Assembly (NCBI GenBank): GCA_002869185.1
Contig: PKTN01000001.1
Span: 682,001-746,000 of the forward strand
Direction of reading: 5' to 3'
DNA from: Denitrovibrio sp.
Lineage (GTDB): Bacteria > Chrysiogenota > Deferribacteres > Deferribacterales > Geovibrionaceae
Length of the DNA: 64,000 bases
Of this stretch, positions 17,790-27,808 are shown one piece after another. A program made the position numbers and the translations under genes. Positions within the stretch are counted from its first letter, which is position 1. Every line of letters begins with the position of its first letter. The notes below the pieces were generated by a model. That model was not told where the DNA came from and did not search any database. It saw only the letters and a list, made by a program, of their open reading frames with translations.

Positions 17790-18854
17790 TTATAGGTTGT
17801 CTTCAAGGTAAAGGTAGTCAGACATTTTTGTCCACTCTCTTGCCTTTTTCTGATAATCAGCCTGTGATTTAAGTGTTTCAGCGAGAAGTGGGTTACCAAT
17901 TGCCTTCTCTTTAAGGAGCTCAGCATTAGCAGCTTTCATAGCATCCATAACTGATTTAGGGAAGGTCTTTATTTTAATGTTAGGATAATCTGTAGCGATC
18001 TTCGCCCAAGCTTCTGCTGACATATGATAGTTCTGAGTGTACATGCCGTAAGAAGCAAGCTTCATAGCGTTTTTAAGGATAGCTTGGTTTGCAGGAGAAA
18101 GCTTGTTAAACTTCTTAGTGTTCACAAGGAACTGAAGCTCTGTCGCAGGCTCATGCCATCCTGTGTAGTAGTAAGGAGCGATCTTATGAAAGCCCATTCT
18201 GATATCCATACCAGGTCCAACCCACTCAAGAGCATCGATTGTACCACGCTCAAGAGATGTATAAAGCTCTCCAGAAGGGATGTTAGTTACTGTGAGACCA
18301 AGCTTAGCAAGTACTTCACCAGCGAATCCAGGGATTCTCATCTTAAGACCTTTAAGATCGTCGAGTGAGTTAATCTCTTTCCTGAACCATCCACCCATTT
18401 GGTTTCCTGTGTTACCACCAGGGAATGACATAACATTATGCTTAGCGTAAGCTTTTTGCATAAGCTCCATACCGCCACCATGATAGAACCAAGCGTACTG
18501 CTCAGGTGCTGTCATACCGAAAGGCATAGTTGTGAATGGAAGAAGGTTAATATCTTTACCTTTCCAGTAGTATGAAGCAGAGTGTCCCATATCATACTGA
18601 CCGAGTTTAACCATATCAAGAACACCAAAAGGTGACTTGTGTTTGTTTGAAGCGTCTATACGAATAACGAAATTACCGCCACTCATCTCTTCTACCATTT
18701 TAGCCATATTCTCCACTGCGTCTGAAAACGGAACGGCTGTAGGTCCCCAAGTCATAGCAAGCTTCCAGCGAACTTTCTTCTCTGCGGCCTGAGCAGTCAC
18801 TGCAAAAGTGAGCATAACAGCGAGTGCTACAATAGCCATCTTAGTAAATTTCAT
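17790..18854 (-). CDS. dctP: TRAP transporter substrate-binding protein (DctP family)
   Basis: Signal peptide; GLKMRIPGFAGEVLAKLG...SLERGTIDALEWVGP. Confidence 0.95.
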   Translation of the reverse strand: MKFTKMAIVALAVMLTFAVTAQAAEKKVRWKLAMTWGPTAVPFSDAVENMAKMVEEMSGGNFVIRIDASNKHKSPFGVLDMVKLGQYDMGHSASYYWKGKDINLLPFTTMPFGMTAPEQYAWFYHGGGMELMQKAYAKHNVMSFPGGNTGNQMGGWFRKEINSLDDLKGLKMRIPGFAGEVLAKLGLTVTNIPSGELYTSLERGTIDALEWVGPGMDIRMGFHKIAPYYYTGWHEPATELQFLVNTKKFNKLSPANQAILKNAMKLASYGMYTQNYHMSAEAWAKIATDYPNIKIKTFPKSVMDAMKAANAELLKEKAIGNPLLAETLKSQADYQKKAREWTKMSDYLYLEDNL

Positions 18855-19015
18855 ATTTCCTCCTTTAATATCGTAAACATTTTGAGCTTTATTTTAGCTT
18901 ACATTCAATTTTAATCTCTAAAGATGTAGCTATCAACAGAATGGTTGTTAAAGGGTTATATTTGATGATTAACGGATGATAAGAAAATTAAGCGGATGGA
19001 ATTGGTAAGACCAAT

Positions 19016-19732
19016 TTACTTTATTCCAAGATGTTGCTTCAAACTCTTCAGTAATCTCCTGCTGACAGGAACGTTTATACTGTTGTATGTAAGCAGTTCT
19101 GCCGCTCCGTTATCAAGAAGTTTTATCTCTTTTATGCGGTTTAGGTTTACCATATATTGCCTATGGCAACGAAAAAGGTCAGTCCTCTCCTCTAACACCT
19201 TTAGAGTGAGATCTGTTAAGCAACTCTTATCTTCTGAGATAACATGAATCCCTGTAATGTCAGATTCGATATAATCGACAACATCAATATCAACAAGCTT
19301 TATCACATTATTAAGGCTGCAAGGAATCTTCTTAAGTGATGGAATTGCATAGTTCGGCAAGCTGTCTTGGATCATAGCCTGATGTATACGAGTAACTGTT
19401 TGGCTAAGTCGTTTTGGCTCTATCGGCTTCAAGAGATAGTCTAGTGTATCCTTTTCGAATGCTTTAATAGCATATTCGTCATAAGCTGTAACAAAAATAA
19501 CTAGTGGCACGTCTGATTGCTCGAGCATGCTAAGCATATCAAAGCCATTTAAACCAGGCATCTGTATATCTAAAAAGAGTATATCCGGAGAGTGTTCCTT
19601 AACAGCTTTGACACCTTCAACGGCATTTTCGCACTCTTCTACTATATCGAAACAATCAAAGCCAGCAAGCTGATGTCTCAGCTCTTGCCTTGCATAAGGC
19701 TCATCATCAACAATTATTGTTTTATATCTCAA
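19016..19732 (-). CDS. LytTR-family response regulator
   Basis: REC (DILFLDIQMPGLNGFDML) plus LytTR (FRCHRQYMVNLNRIKEI...VPVSRRLLKSLKQHL). Confidence 0.95.
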   Translation of the reverse strand: MRYKTIIVDDEPYARQELRHQLAGFDCFDIVEECENAVEGVKAVKEHSPDILFLDIQMPGLNGFDMLSMLEQSDVPLVIFVTAYDEYAIKAFEKDTLDYLLKPIEPKRLSQTVTRIHQAMIQDSLPNYAIPSLKKIPCSLNNVIKLVDIDVVDYIESDITGIHVISEDKSCLTDLTLKVLEERTDLFRCHRQYMVNLNRIKEIKLLDNGAAELLTYNSINVPVSRRLLKSLKQHLGIK

Positions 19733-21452
19733 TGTTAGCCTCGTTAACAGGTATTGTTACTTTTATGGTTGTGATCTCATCTTTAACGCAATCAACCTCT
19801 AGCCCGTAATCTTGTCCCCACATGTTCTTTATTCTCTTATCTACAATAGCTAGACCAAGACCTTCTGCATCAGAAACGTTAACACTTTCATCAAACGCAC
19901 CAGCATTGTCCTGCACTTCGATAATTACATTTTCGCCATCTCTATAGCCTTTTACAACAACTCTAAGTCCGCCCATCACCTGCGACATCCCGTGTTTGAT
20001 TGCGTTCTCTAAAAGAGGTTGCAGAGTAAAACTAGGTATCTTTATATGCATAAGACTTGGATCCACCTCTATTTTAACATCTAAATGTTTTTCAAACCTC
20101 GCTTTCTCAATAATCAGGTATGAGTTTATGTGATCGAGTTCTTCGTCCAGTCTTGAAACAAGGTGCTGTCTTTTAAGATTTTTTCTAAACATATTAGAAA
20201 GATGCTGAATAAGCTCTATTGCCTTATCGGGCGCAACCCTAGTTACTGACAAAATCGTATTAAGAGTGTTAAATAAAAAATGTGGATTGATCTGTGCTTG
20301 TAACAGCTTTAGTTCAGATTCCACCAGAAGTCTCTTTTGGTCAGAATACTTAGCTATGAATAGTTGAGTCGATAGAAGACTAACAAGACCTTCTCCAAAT
20401 GATTTATTAATATTCAAAAATCTTTTAGATTTTGATTCGAAAAGTTGAATCGTACCAATCAACTCTCCATCTACTTCAAGAGGGATAACAAGAACAGAGT
20501 TCAAAGGACAATCACGCTTTAGAGGGCATTTAAACGGCTCTTTAGCCCCATCTAAAAAGATTACCTTCCTTGTCTTTATAGATTGCATTGTTGAAGGTGA
20601 AGCTACAGGAGAGCCAACCTTATGGTGCTCACTCCCTACCCCTTCAAAAGCCAATATTGTAGACTGATCAGTAATAGCAACTGCACTCACCCCTATCTCC
20701 TTTTTAAGAAGTTTAGCAAGCTTAACAGGAACATCCTCTGTCAACCCTCGTGAAAACAGGTGTAAGCTCTTATCTGCAACCCTTAGTGCTTTTTTAGAAA
20801 ATAGTGCACCATACTCATCAACCATGCTCTTTTGATCACCTAGTATACTAATAAAGAGAGCTGCTCCAAATGAATTAGAGAGCATCATAGGTAAAGCAAT
20901 AACCTGAACAAGTGCCAAAGCCTCAGTGAAAGGCTGTGCCACAATTAGTATGATCAGCATCTGCACCGCTTCACTAATAAATGTAACTATAAAAGCAAGC
21001 CTATAAGAATATATCTGATCGCCCTTACCATGCTTCATGTAATAATAGTGAAACATTCCAGCAATAATCCCTTCCGCTGTGGTAGAAAGCCCACAGGCAA
21101 CATCCGTAAAACCACCCATCATATATCTATGGATACCAGCTGTTAAACCAACAGCTCCACCCAAGATTGGCCCACCAATAAGCCCAGCCATAACAGCTCC
21201 AATGGCTCTAGTATTAGCAAGTGCATCATGTATAGGAAGTCCCATATAGCTACCGAAAATGGTAATACTGGAAAAAAATATATAAGTAAAAAGAATATCA
21301 CGAGTACGTTGGTTTGAGCTAAGAACAGTTTTGAAACCAGAAGTCTTGCTATATAGGTATGCTATAACAGCAAAGACAGCCATTTGTTGAAGTAGTGGTA
21401 TAAAAAGGTTCATACTTGTATATAAAATCGACTTGGTAAAAAAACAAGCCAA
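19722..21452 (-). CDS. LytS-type sensor histidine kinase (5TMR-LYT, GAF, His_kinase)
   Basis: Multiple TM region and LQAQINPHFLFNTLNTI; overlaps the regulator gene. Confidence 0.95.
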   Translation of the reverse strand: MACFFTKSILYTSMNLFIPLLQQMAVFAVIAYLYSKTSGFKTVLSSNQRTRDILFTYIFFSSITIFGSYMGLPIHDALANTRAIGAVMAGLIGGPILGGAVGLTAGIHRYMMGGFTDVACGLSTTAEGIIAGMFHYYYMKHGKGDQIYSYRLAFIVTFISEAVQMLIILIVAQPFTEALALVQVIALPMMLSNSFGAALFISILGDQKSMVDEYGALFSKKALRVADKSLHLFSRGLTEDVPVKLAKLLKKEIGVSAVAITDQSTILAFEGVGSEHHKVGSPVASPSTMQSIKTRKVIFLDGAKEPFKCPLKRDCPLNSVLVIPLEVDGELIGTIQLFESKSKRFLNINKSFGEGLVSLLSTQLFIAKYSDQKRLLVESELKLLQAQINPHFLFNTLNTILSVTRVAPDKAIELIQHLSNMFRKNLKRQHLVSRLDEELDHINSYLIIEKARFEKHLDVKIEVDPSLMHIKIPSFTLQPLLENAIKHGMSQVMGGLRVVVKGYRDGENVIIEVQDNAGAFDESVNVSDAEGLGLAIVDKRIKNMWGQDYGLEVDCVKDEITTIKVTIPVNEANIEI

Positions 21453-21509
21453 TTATTTTTATAGGTTAAATAACGCATTTAGCGGTTCAAAAGACCACAA
21501 TTGCTAATA

Positions 21510-21881
21510 TTATTCCTTCAATACTGACCTTAGCTTTAATTCTACGTCTTTAAGGTTCTTAAATGGCTTAAGGATATAATGGTCTGCTCCAATCTTATGG
21601 CTCTTAAGAACTCTATCAAGAGTTGAATAAGCTGTCATCATAACAACCTTGAGATCATTATTCTTCTCTTTAAGTTTTTCTAAAACTTCTATGCCGTCCA
21701 TCTCTGGCATCATGATATCAAGGAGAACTATATCAAAATTTGAACCATTATAGCTTTTAACAGCATCTAGTGGGTTATGGTAAGTCTTAACAGAGAATTC
21801 TGACTTTTTCAGTGATGCTTCTATCATTTTAAGGATCTCTCTTTCATCATCCACAATCATTACATTTATATTATCACTCAT
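21510..21881 (-). CDS. CheY-like response regulator
   Basis: NVMIVDDERE, FDIVLLDIMMPEMDGIEVL, MMTAYST, LKPF. Confidence 0.93.
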   Translation of the reverse strand: MSDNINVMIVDDEREILKMIEASLKKSEFSVKTYHNPLDAVKSYNGSNFDIVLLDIMMPEMDGIEVLEKLKEKNNDLKVVMMTAYSTLDRVLKSHKIGADHYILKPFKNLKDVELKLRSVLKE

Positions 21882-21894
21882 TTTAGTCTCCTAA

Positions 21895-23217
21895 TTACTT
21901 ATTCTCTTTTTTGTCAAAAAGTGTGCCTATAGCATCGTGCATCATTTTACCTGCACGCTCTTCTATCATTTCATCTAAATGGCAAAATACTTCCGCACTA
22001 GCATTTTATATCTTTTCTATTCTGTCTTTTATCTCGTCAAAAGAGCAGTCTTGGAAGTTCTCTATACATCTAGTAAAAAGTGTATTTGCCTCTTCATGAA
22101 CAATACTGTGAGGTGAGAGTAGAGCTCTATATCCAGCAGTGTCGCTGAATGTCTCTTTACCTTTTCCAGTGTCGTACCAGTTACCAAGTCGGCAATCTTT
22201 GTGTGAAACACAGCTAAAGCCGTCAGTCCCTTCGAGAACACTATTGTAAAGATTGTTTTTATATATAATGTGGTCGATCTTAGCTAGATTAGCAAATATC
22301 TGATTACTGAGATCCATTGTCTCGTACATAACTCTATTAGCATTTTTACTAAAAGTTTGGATTTTATCTTTAAGCTCGACAGTATTATCGGAAACAGCCC
22401 CCATATTCGCCTGAACACTATTAGTATTCTCAAGCAAGGTTTGAATATCTTTATGCATACCGTCAACCACCTCTGATATCTCTGAAGTAGCACTCTGTGT
22501 TCTCTCGGCAAGCTTCCTAACCTCATCCGCTACAACAGCAAAGCCTCTCCCCGCTTCACCAGCTCTAGCGGCTTCAATAGATGCATTTAGTGCCAAAAGG
22601 TTTGTCTGATCAGCAATATCTTTAATAAGGTTAGTAACCTGTGAAATATCTTCGCTCCTCTTTGAAAGAGCGCTGCTTGTCACTGTTGATTCTTTTATAA
22701 AGGCTTAAAGATCAGAAACTTCTTTACTAAGTACTTCTACATTCTCCATACCTTTATCAGAAAGTCCTGCTGTATCTTTAGCTTCAGTGATCATCTCTTC
22801 CATCTCGCCAAGCATTTTGATAAAGAAATCTTGGTTCATTTTAAATGAAGTAGTTACTGTCCCCTGATGTATCTCTGCGAAAAGCTCATGTATTTTAGAG
22901 CTAAGACCATCCGTACTAATAGCATATGCTGTTGCTCCTGTTGATAAGCCAACTGTCTTAACATGCATAATACCGTGTGGAGTATCAACCTCATTGTTCC
23001 CTCTCAAGAGCTCAGGAATCATTTCATTTGTAATTTGATGCTCATCAGCGTTTGTATTCATAAATACAACCTGTCCAGCATCAGCAACGATCATAAGCTC
23101 ATGATGCGCAACCTTTGCTATCTCTTGAAAAAAGTCTCTCTCTTTTTTCAGCTCAGCAACCTCGAGTTCCAAATCCTGAATTAGTTTCTGATTTTCTTGT
23201 TTCTTAGAAAAAAACAT
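21895..23217 (-). pseudogene. Methyl-accepting chemotaxis protein with C-terminal CZB domain, two in-frame TAA codons (22705-22707, 22006-22008)
   Basis: ORFs 22705..23217 and 22006..22683 and the tail NASAEVFCHLDEMIEERAGKMMHDAIGTLFDKKENK* share one frame; MCP signature [41 protein letters not shown]-like [12 protein letters not shown]. Confidence 0.9.
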
Positions 23218-23232
23218 TTAATAACTCCATAG

Positions 23233-25116
23233 TTAAATAATTATTTCAAAGACAGCTCCACCATTATCATTATAAGGTCTGATGCTACCGTCGTGTTTAT
23301 CAATTATACTCTTAGCTATATTCAACCCTATTCCCATGCCCTTATGCTTTTTAGTGCTAGTAAATAAGTCGAATATTCTATTCATCATTGAAGGATTAAT
23401 CCCTCCGCCATTATCAGCAATAAGAATTCTGTATCTCTTGTCTTCTAACCGTTCGACATTTATATTAATATACTTTTCTTGAAATGTTAAGTCACTATGT
23501 GAAAGTTGGTCTAAACTATTGTTTATAAGGATTATCCATACCTGCTCTAACATCTTTGACGCCATGTTCAACATGAAGGCTTCCTTGTTAGGATCAGATT
23601 CGAGGTTAAGGAGTGTTCCGTTTAAATATATAGGTGCTATATACTTAGCCCTATTAAAGAGAATCTTCCCTGTAACTACAAATGTAGAATAAAGATTTCC
23701 ATTAGTTTTCTCAAAAGAAGCTTCGCCAGTCACCTCTTTCATGGACTCTATAATAGCTGAAATCCTTACTATTCCGTCATTTATAGAGTCAAAATAGTCT
23801 TTCATCTCTTCAAAAGTACCTTCATCAACACAATCTTCAATATCACCTTCAAGAAGCTCTATGTTACCTTTTATATATGTCAGTGGCGTATTTATCTCGT
23901 GAGTTATACCAGCTGAGAGCTTACCTATTGAAGCTAGCATAGCTCCAGTCAGCTCTTCCTTTCGTAAGTTCTCTAACTCGGTGATATTATTTAGTCTAAC
24001 GATATTCAAATCATCTAAACCAAGGTAACTCTGATCTAAATTAAAACAACTGACAGTAAAGGTGAATTCATCTGATTCTTCTGACCTTTTCAGGTTTACC
24101 TTACGAAGTATTTTGTTTTCACCGCACTCCAAAAATGATTTTATAATCTCAGCCTCTTCTCTCAAAGACATTGATTCTATATTATTAATATCTATAAACT
24201 CATTAGCATATCTTGAAAGACGAAATCTGTTTGAGACAGCATTTTCCAATGAGTTAAAGTTAAAAAAATCTAGAAATGCATTGTTACAAAGAACCAACTC
24301 TGAATCTTTGTTATACGCAAACATTATAGAAGAATCAGCGTTAAAAAAATCTTGAAGATGCTTCCGATGATTTATAACAACATCGCTCATATCTTTTTCA
24401 ATTGAAATATAGCCAGTAATCTCTCCTTTTGCATAGACAGGAAAGAGATTTAATTCAGTCACATATTCTTGACCATGTTTATCAATATTTTTTACGAAAT
24501 TATGCCATATCTTATCTGTACTCTCTTCCGTAAGAGGAATAAACTCGACCTGTTCAAGCTGTATTTTTGTCTTTATCATACTAAAATGTTTGCCTATAAG
24601 TTCACTATTCAGATATTTTGAAGCGATACATAAATTTTCATTCACATAAGTAAAATTGCCTTCAGCATCCAATAATGAGAAAATTGTAGATGAATCCACA
24701 CCTCTCCTATAAGCTTTTAATAAATTCTGATATTTCTGTACTTCTCTAGCAAATTTTATATCATCAGCCAATAAAGCTAATACATTTTCCAGTTTTACTT
24801 TCATAACTGGTTTTTCTAAGAATCTATCTATCCCTTGGTTTATAGCACGGATAAGAATATCCGCTTCAGTATAGATAGTCATAAGGACTAGTTTTATATG
24901 TGGAAACTCTTCTCTTATATGCTGCAGCATCTCAAGCCCAGTCATTCCAGGCATATTGTAATCAGAAATAACTATATCTGGTCCAAGCTCTCGAACAGCC
25001 TCTAACCCTTTACTTCCGTTTTCAGCAAAACTTACATCCACCTCAATTGAATCAAACATACTTTTAAGCAATTTTCGGGTAAAATTGTCATCATCCACGA
25101 CGAGTATTTTAATCAT
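23233..25116 (-). CDS. REC-PAS-histidine kinase
   Basis: N-terminal REC (DIVISDYNMPGMTGLEML), H-box GITHEINTPLTYIKGNIELL, ATPase domain ADNGGGINPSMMNRIFDLFTSTKKHKGMGIGL. Confidence 0.93.
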   Translation of the reverse strand: MIKILVVDDDNFTRKLLKSMFDSIEVDVSFAENGSKGLEAVRELGPDIVISDYNMPGMTGLEMLQHIREEFPHIKLVLMTIYTEADILIRAINQGIDRFLEKPVMKVKLENVLALLADDIKFAREVQKYQNLLKAYRRGVDSSTIFSLLDAEGNFTYVNENLCIASKYLNSELIGKHFSMIKTKIQLEQVEFIPLTEESTDKIWHNFVKNIDKHGQEYVTELNLFPVYAKGEITGYISIEKDMSDVVINHRKHLQDFFNADSSIMFAYNKDSELVLCNNAFLDFFNFNSLENAVSNRFRLSRYANEFIDINNIESMSLREEAEIIKSFLECGENKILRKVNLKRSEESDEFTFTVSCFNLDQSYLGLDDLNIVRLNNITELENLRKEELTGAMLASIGKLSAGITHEINTPLTYIKGNIELLEGDIEDCVDEGTFEEMKDYFDSINDGIVRISAIIESMKEVTGEASFEKTNGNLYSTFVVTGKILFNRAKYIAPIYLNGTLLNLESDPNKEAFMLNMASKMLEQVWIILINNSLDQLSHSDLTFQEKYININVERLEDKRYRILIADNGGGINPSMMNRIFDLFTSTKKHKGMGIGLNIAKSIIDKHDGSIRPYNDNGGAVFEIII

Positions 25117-25275
25117 TCAAAAATCCTTTTTACACTGTTACATCAACACTATAATATTCATAAACAACAATTTCTGTATAAATATAACATATTGAAATGT
25201 TAAATTCACCAAATACGTATTATATAATAAAACATACTTCTTGCATTTAGGTTAGAAGTATAATTAAATACGATC

Positions 25276-26733
25276 ATGAAGATATTTAGAAGTAAAACTA
25301 ATCTTATTATTATTATCAGTTTCCTACTTATTGCAGGTTTTTTTGTAACGAATTTAATAAGCTATAATGCAGCAAAAAATACTTTACGTGACAATATCAT
25401 TAACACCTCACTACCGCTAACTAGAGACAACGTATACACTGAAATTCAACGTGACATAATGCTTCCTGTATATGTGGCATCACTCATGGCAAACGACACC
25501 TTTCTTAAAGATTGGGTTATAGATGGCGAACCTGAGACAGAGGCTGTCACAAAATATTTAAAAGAGATAAAAACAAAGTATAACTTTTTTACCTCATTTT
25601 TTGTTTCTGAAAAGACAAAAAACTACTACTACCATGACGGTTTACTTAGAAAAATAGATAAGAATATCAAACATGATCAATGGTATTACAATTTTATTAA
25701 TAAACATGTTCCTTATGAACTCACGGTAGACTCGAATGATGCAGAAAATTATGCATTGACCATCTTTATAAACCATAGAGTCTATGATTTTAACAATAAT
25801 TTAATTGGTGTAACAGGTGTTGGGCTGGATCTTGAACGTGTCACCAATCTACTCTCTTCATATAGGGTTAAATATAATAGAAATATATTCCTCATAGATA
25901 AGCACGGTCTTGTCAAAGCACACCACAACAAAGACCTTATAGAGATAGCTAATATACGACTTATGGACGGCATTAAAGACGTTGCAACTAATATTCTTAA
26001 AGTTGATCAAAACTCAATAAATCTAGAGTTCGACCAAGGGAATAATCATATCCTACTCACTAAAAGATATATACCAGAACTTGACTGGTTCCTCATCGTA
26101 GAACAGAACCAAAATAAAGCGATAGAGAACATATGGTTAAATTTTATTAAAAGCACCATCCTCGGCTTAATAGTTTCATGTGTAGTATTATTTATAATTA
26201 TCTCTTCAATTAACTACTACAATAAAAGGCTAGAAAAGCTGTCCATCACAGATGAACTTACAGGAAGTTACAATAGGAGAGAATTTAAGCGCATATTTGA
26301 AAAAGCTGTCTTGAAATATAAAAAGACAGGAATGCACTTCTCTGTAATGCTTGTAGATATTGATAATTTTAAAATAATCAATGACACAAAAGGACATTCA
26401 GTAGGTGATTTAGTTATCCAATCGGTCACACGGATATGTAACCTTTGCATACGTGATAAAGATCTTATGGCAAGATGGGGTGGGGATGAGTTTATCTTTC
26501 TTATAAATGGTAACCAAGATATTGCCTTGTCTATCGCTGATAGGATAAAAACTCAAATTCAACAAGACAGCTTACTGGCTGAAATCCTTGATAATACGTT
26601 TAACGTTACTCTAAGTATGGGTATCTCTCAATACAAGATAAATGACACTGAAGACAGCATAACCCTCAGGGCTGATGGTGCCTTATATGAAGCCAAAGAA
26701 AATGGTAGGAATACTTGTATAGTCTCATCTTAA
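25276..26733 (+). CDS. Membrane diguanylate cyclase (dCache-like sensor plus GGDEF)
   Basis: ITDELTGSYNRREF and RWGGDEFIFL. Confidence 0.95.
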   Translation: MKIFRSKTNLIIIISFLLIAGFFVTNLISYNAAKNTLRDNIINTSLPLTRDNVYTEIQRDIMLPVYVASLMANDTFLKDWVIDGEPETEAVTKYLKEIKTKYNFFTSFFVSEKTKNYYYHDGLLRKIDKNIKHDQWYYNFINKHVPYELTVDSNDAENYALTIFINHRVYDFNNNLIGVTGVGLDLERVTNLLSSYRVKYNRNIFLIDKHGLVKAHHNKDLIEIANIRLMDGIKDVATNILKVDQNSINLEFDQGNNHILLTKRYIPELDWFLIVEQNQNKAIENIWLNFIKSTILGLIVSCVVLFIIISSINYYNKRLEKLSITDELTGSYNRREFKRIFEKAVLKYKKTGMHFSVMLVDIDNFKIINDTKGHSVGDLVIQSVTRICNLCIRDKDLMARWGGDEFIFLINGNQDIALSIADRIKTQIQQDSLLAEILDNTFNVTLSMGISQYKINDTEDSITLRADGALYEAKENGRNTCIVSS

Positions 26734-27047
26734 TCAATACATTCTAAGCGTATATTCCCCTTGTCAAAAATAGTAAGCATATACTTTTTAGATAGACTAT
26801 ATGACTCATTCTTTCCTGAGTACAAGTAATCCAAAGAAACTCCAAGTTGGTCTGCAATACTTTTCAGAGTAAATATATCAGGAACACGAACCCCATTAAT
26901 ATAATTGCTAAGTCTAGAGGGTTGGATTCCTATTAAGTCAGCAAAAACGATCTGCTTATAACCTGCACGGCTAATCTCATTTTTGATTCTACTCCCTAGC
27001 TCCATCGCACATTTTTCATACCCTAAAATAACCATACTCATCTCCAA
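26730..27047 (-). CDS. XRE-family HTH regulator
   Basis: GYKQIVFADLIGIQPSRLSNYINGVRVPDIFTLKSIADQLGVSLDYL. Confidence 0.9.
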   Translation of the reverse strand: MEMSMVILGYEKCAMELGSRIKNEISRAGYKQIVFADLIGIQPSRLSNYINGVRVPDIFTLKSIADQLGVSLDYLYSGKNESYSLSKKYMLTIFDKGNIRLECID

Positions 27048-27061
27048 CTGATAAAAACTAC

Positions 27062-27075
27062 TAACATATGCAACA
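27062..27075. repeat. Operator-like repeat copy 1
   Basis: TAACATATGCAACA. Confidence 0.6.
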
Positions 27076-27115
27076 ATAATTTACTAAAAATGAAATATAT
27101 GTTAAAATGTAACTA

Positions 27116-27129
27116 TAATATATGCAATA
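27116..27129. repeat. Operator-like repeat copy 2 (imperfect)
   Basis: TAATATATGCAATA, 12 of 14 identical to copies 1 and 3. Confidence 0.5.
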
Positions 27130-27151
27130 AAACACAAGGTGTCAACAAATA

Positions 27152-27165
27152 TAACATATGCAACA
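27152..27165. repeat. Operator-like repeat copy 3, spanning the start codon of 27158..27790
   Basis: TAACATATGCAACA, identical to copy 1. Confidence 0.6.
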
Positions 27166-27790
27166 TAGTAACATTTCGGCTCGTCTTAAAACTCTTAGGA
27201 ATGAGCTAAAACTTTCACAAACTGATTTTGGTAAAAGGATAGGCAAGAACTACCATTCTGTTATGCGTTGGGAGCTTGGCAGAGTTATCCCTCCATCGAA
27301 TGTTCTCACCCATATTTCTGAACTTTTTGATGTAAATATCGACTGGCTAAAGGCTGGCGAAGGCGATATTTTTAAATATACTCAGAGTAATGCTGCGTCT
27401 GAAAAAGAAGAGATAACGTATAAAGAAGCTCCTCAGAATCCTGCGAACACCCCTTTTCTTACTATCAAATCTATCGCAGAAAGAAATATGACTTCTGAGG
27501 AACAAATATCGCTACCAACAAATGAGACTTACGATTTTGCAATACAAGCACCAGAAGACTCAGCAGCACCTATACAAAAAGGTGATATCGTCTTCTTTAA
27601 TAAACTATCAGGTGATCTTACAGACTGCCTTTATTTAGTCAAAGATAGATATAGTGACGTTTTAATCAGGTGGTACAGTCCAAAACATAACATATGGTAT
27701 TCTAAAAGACCTGACTATGCAGATATCCCGAATATACAGATCACTACCATAGGTAAGCTTATGAAGGTAATCAGAGAAATCAATGTCTAA
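27158..27790 (+). CDS. Phage-repressor-like regulator (XRE HTH plus S24-like C-terminus)
   Basis: LRNELKLSQTDFGKRIGKNYHSVMRWELGR HTH; DFAIQAPEDSAAPIQKGDIVFFNK resembles an S24/LexA-like fold. Confidence 0.82.
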   Translation: MQHSNISARLKTLRNELKLSQTDFGKRIGKNYHSVMRWELGRVIPPSNVLTHISELFDVNIDWLKAGEGDIFKYTQSNAASEKEEITYKEAPQNPANTPFLTIKSIAERNMTSEEQISLPTNETYDFAIQAPEDSAAPIQKGDIVFFNKLSGDLTDCLYLVKDRYSDVLIRWYSPKHNIWYSKRPDYADIPNIQITTIGKLMKVIREINV

Positions 27791-27808
27791 CACTTCGAAA
27801 GGTGATTT

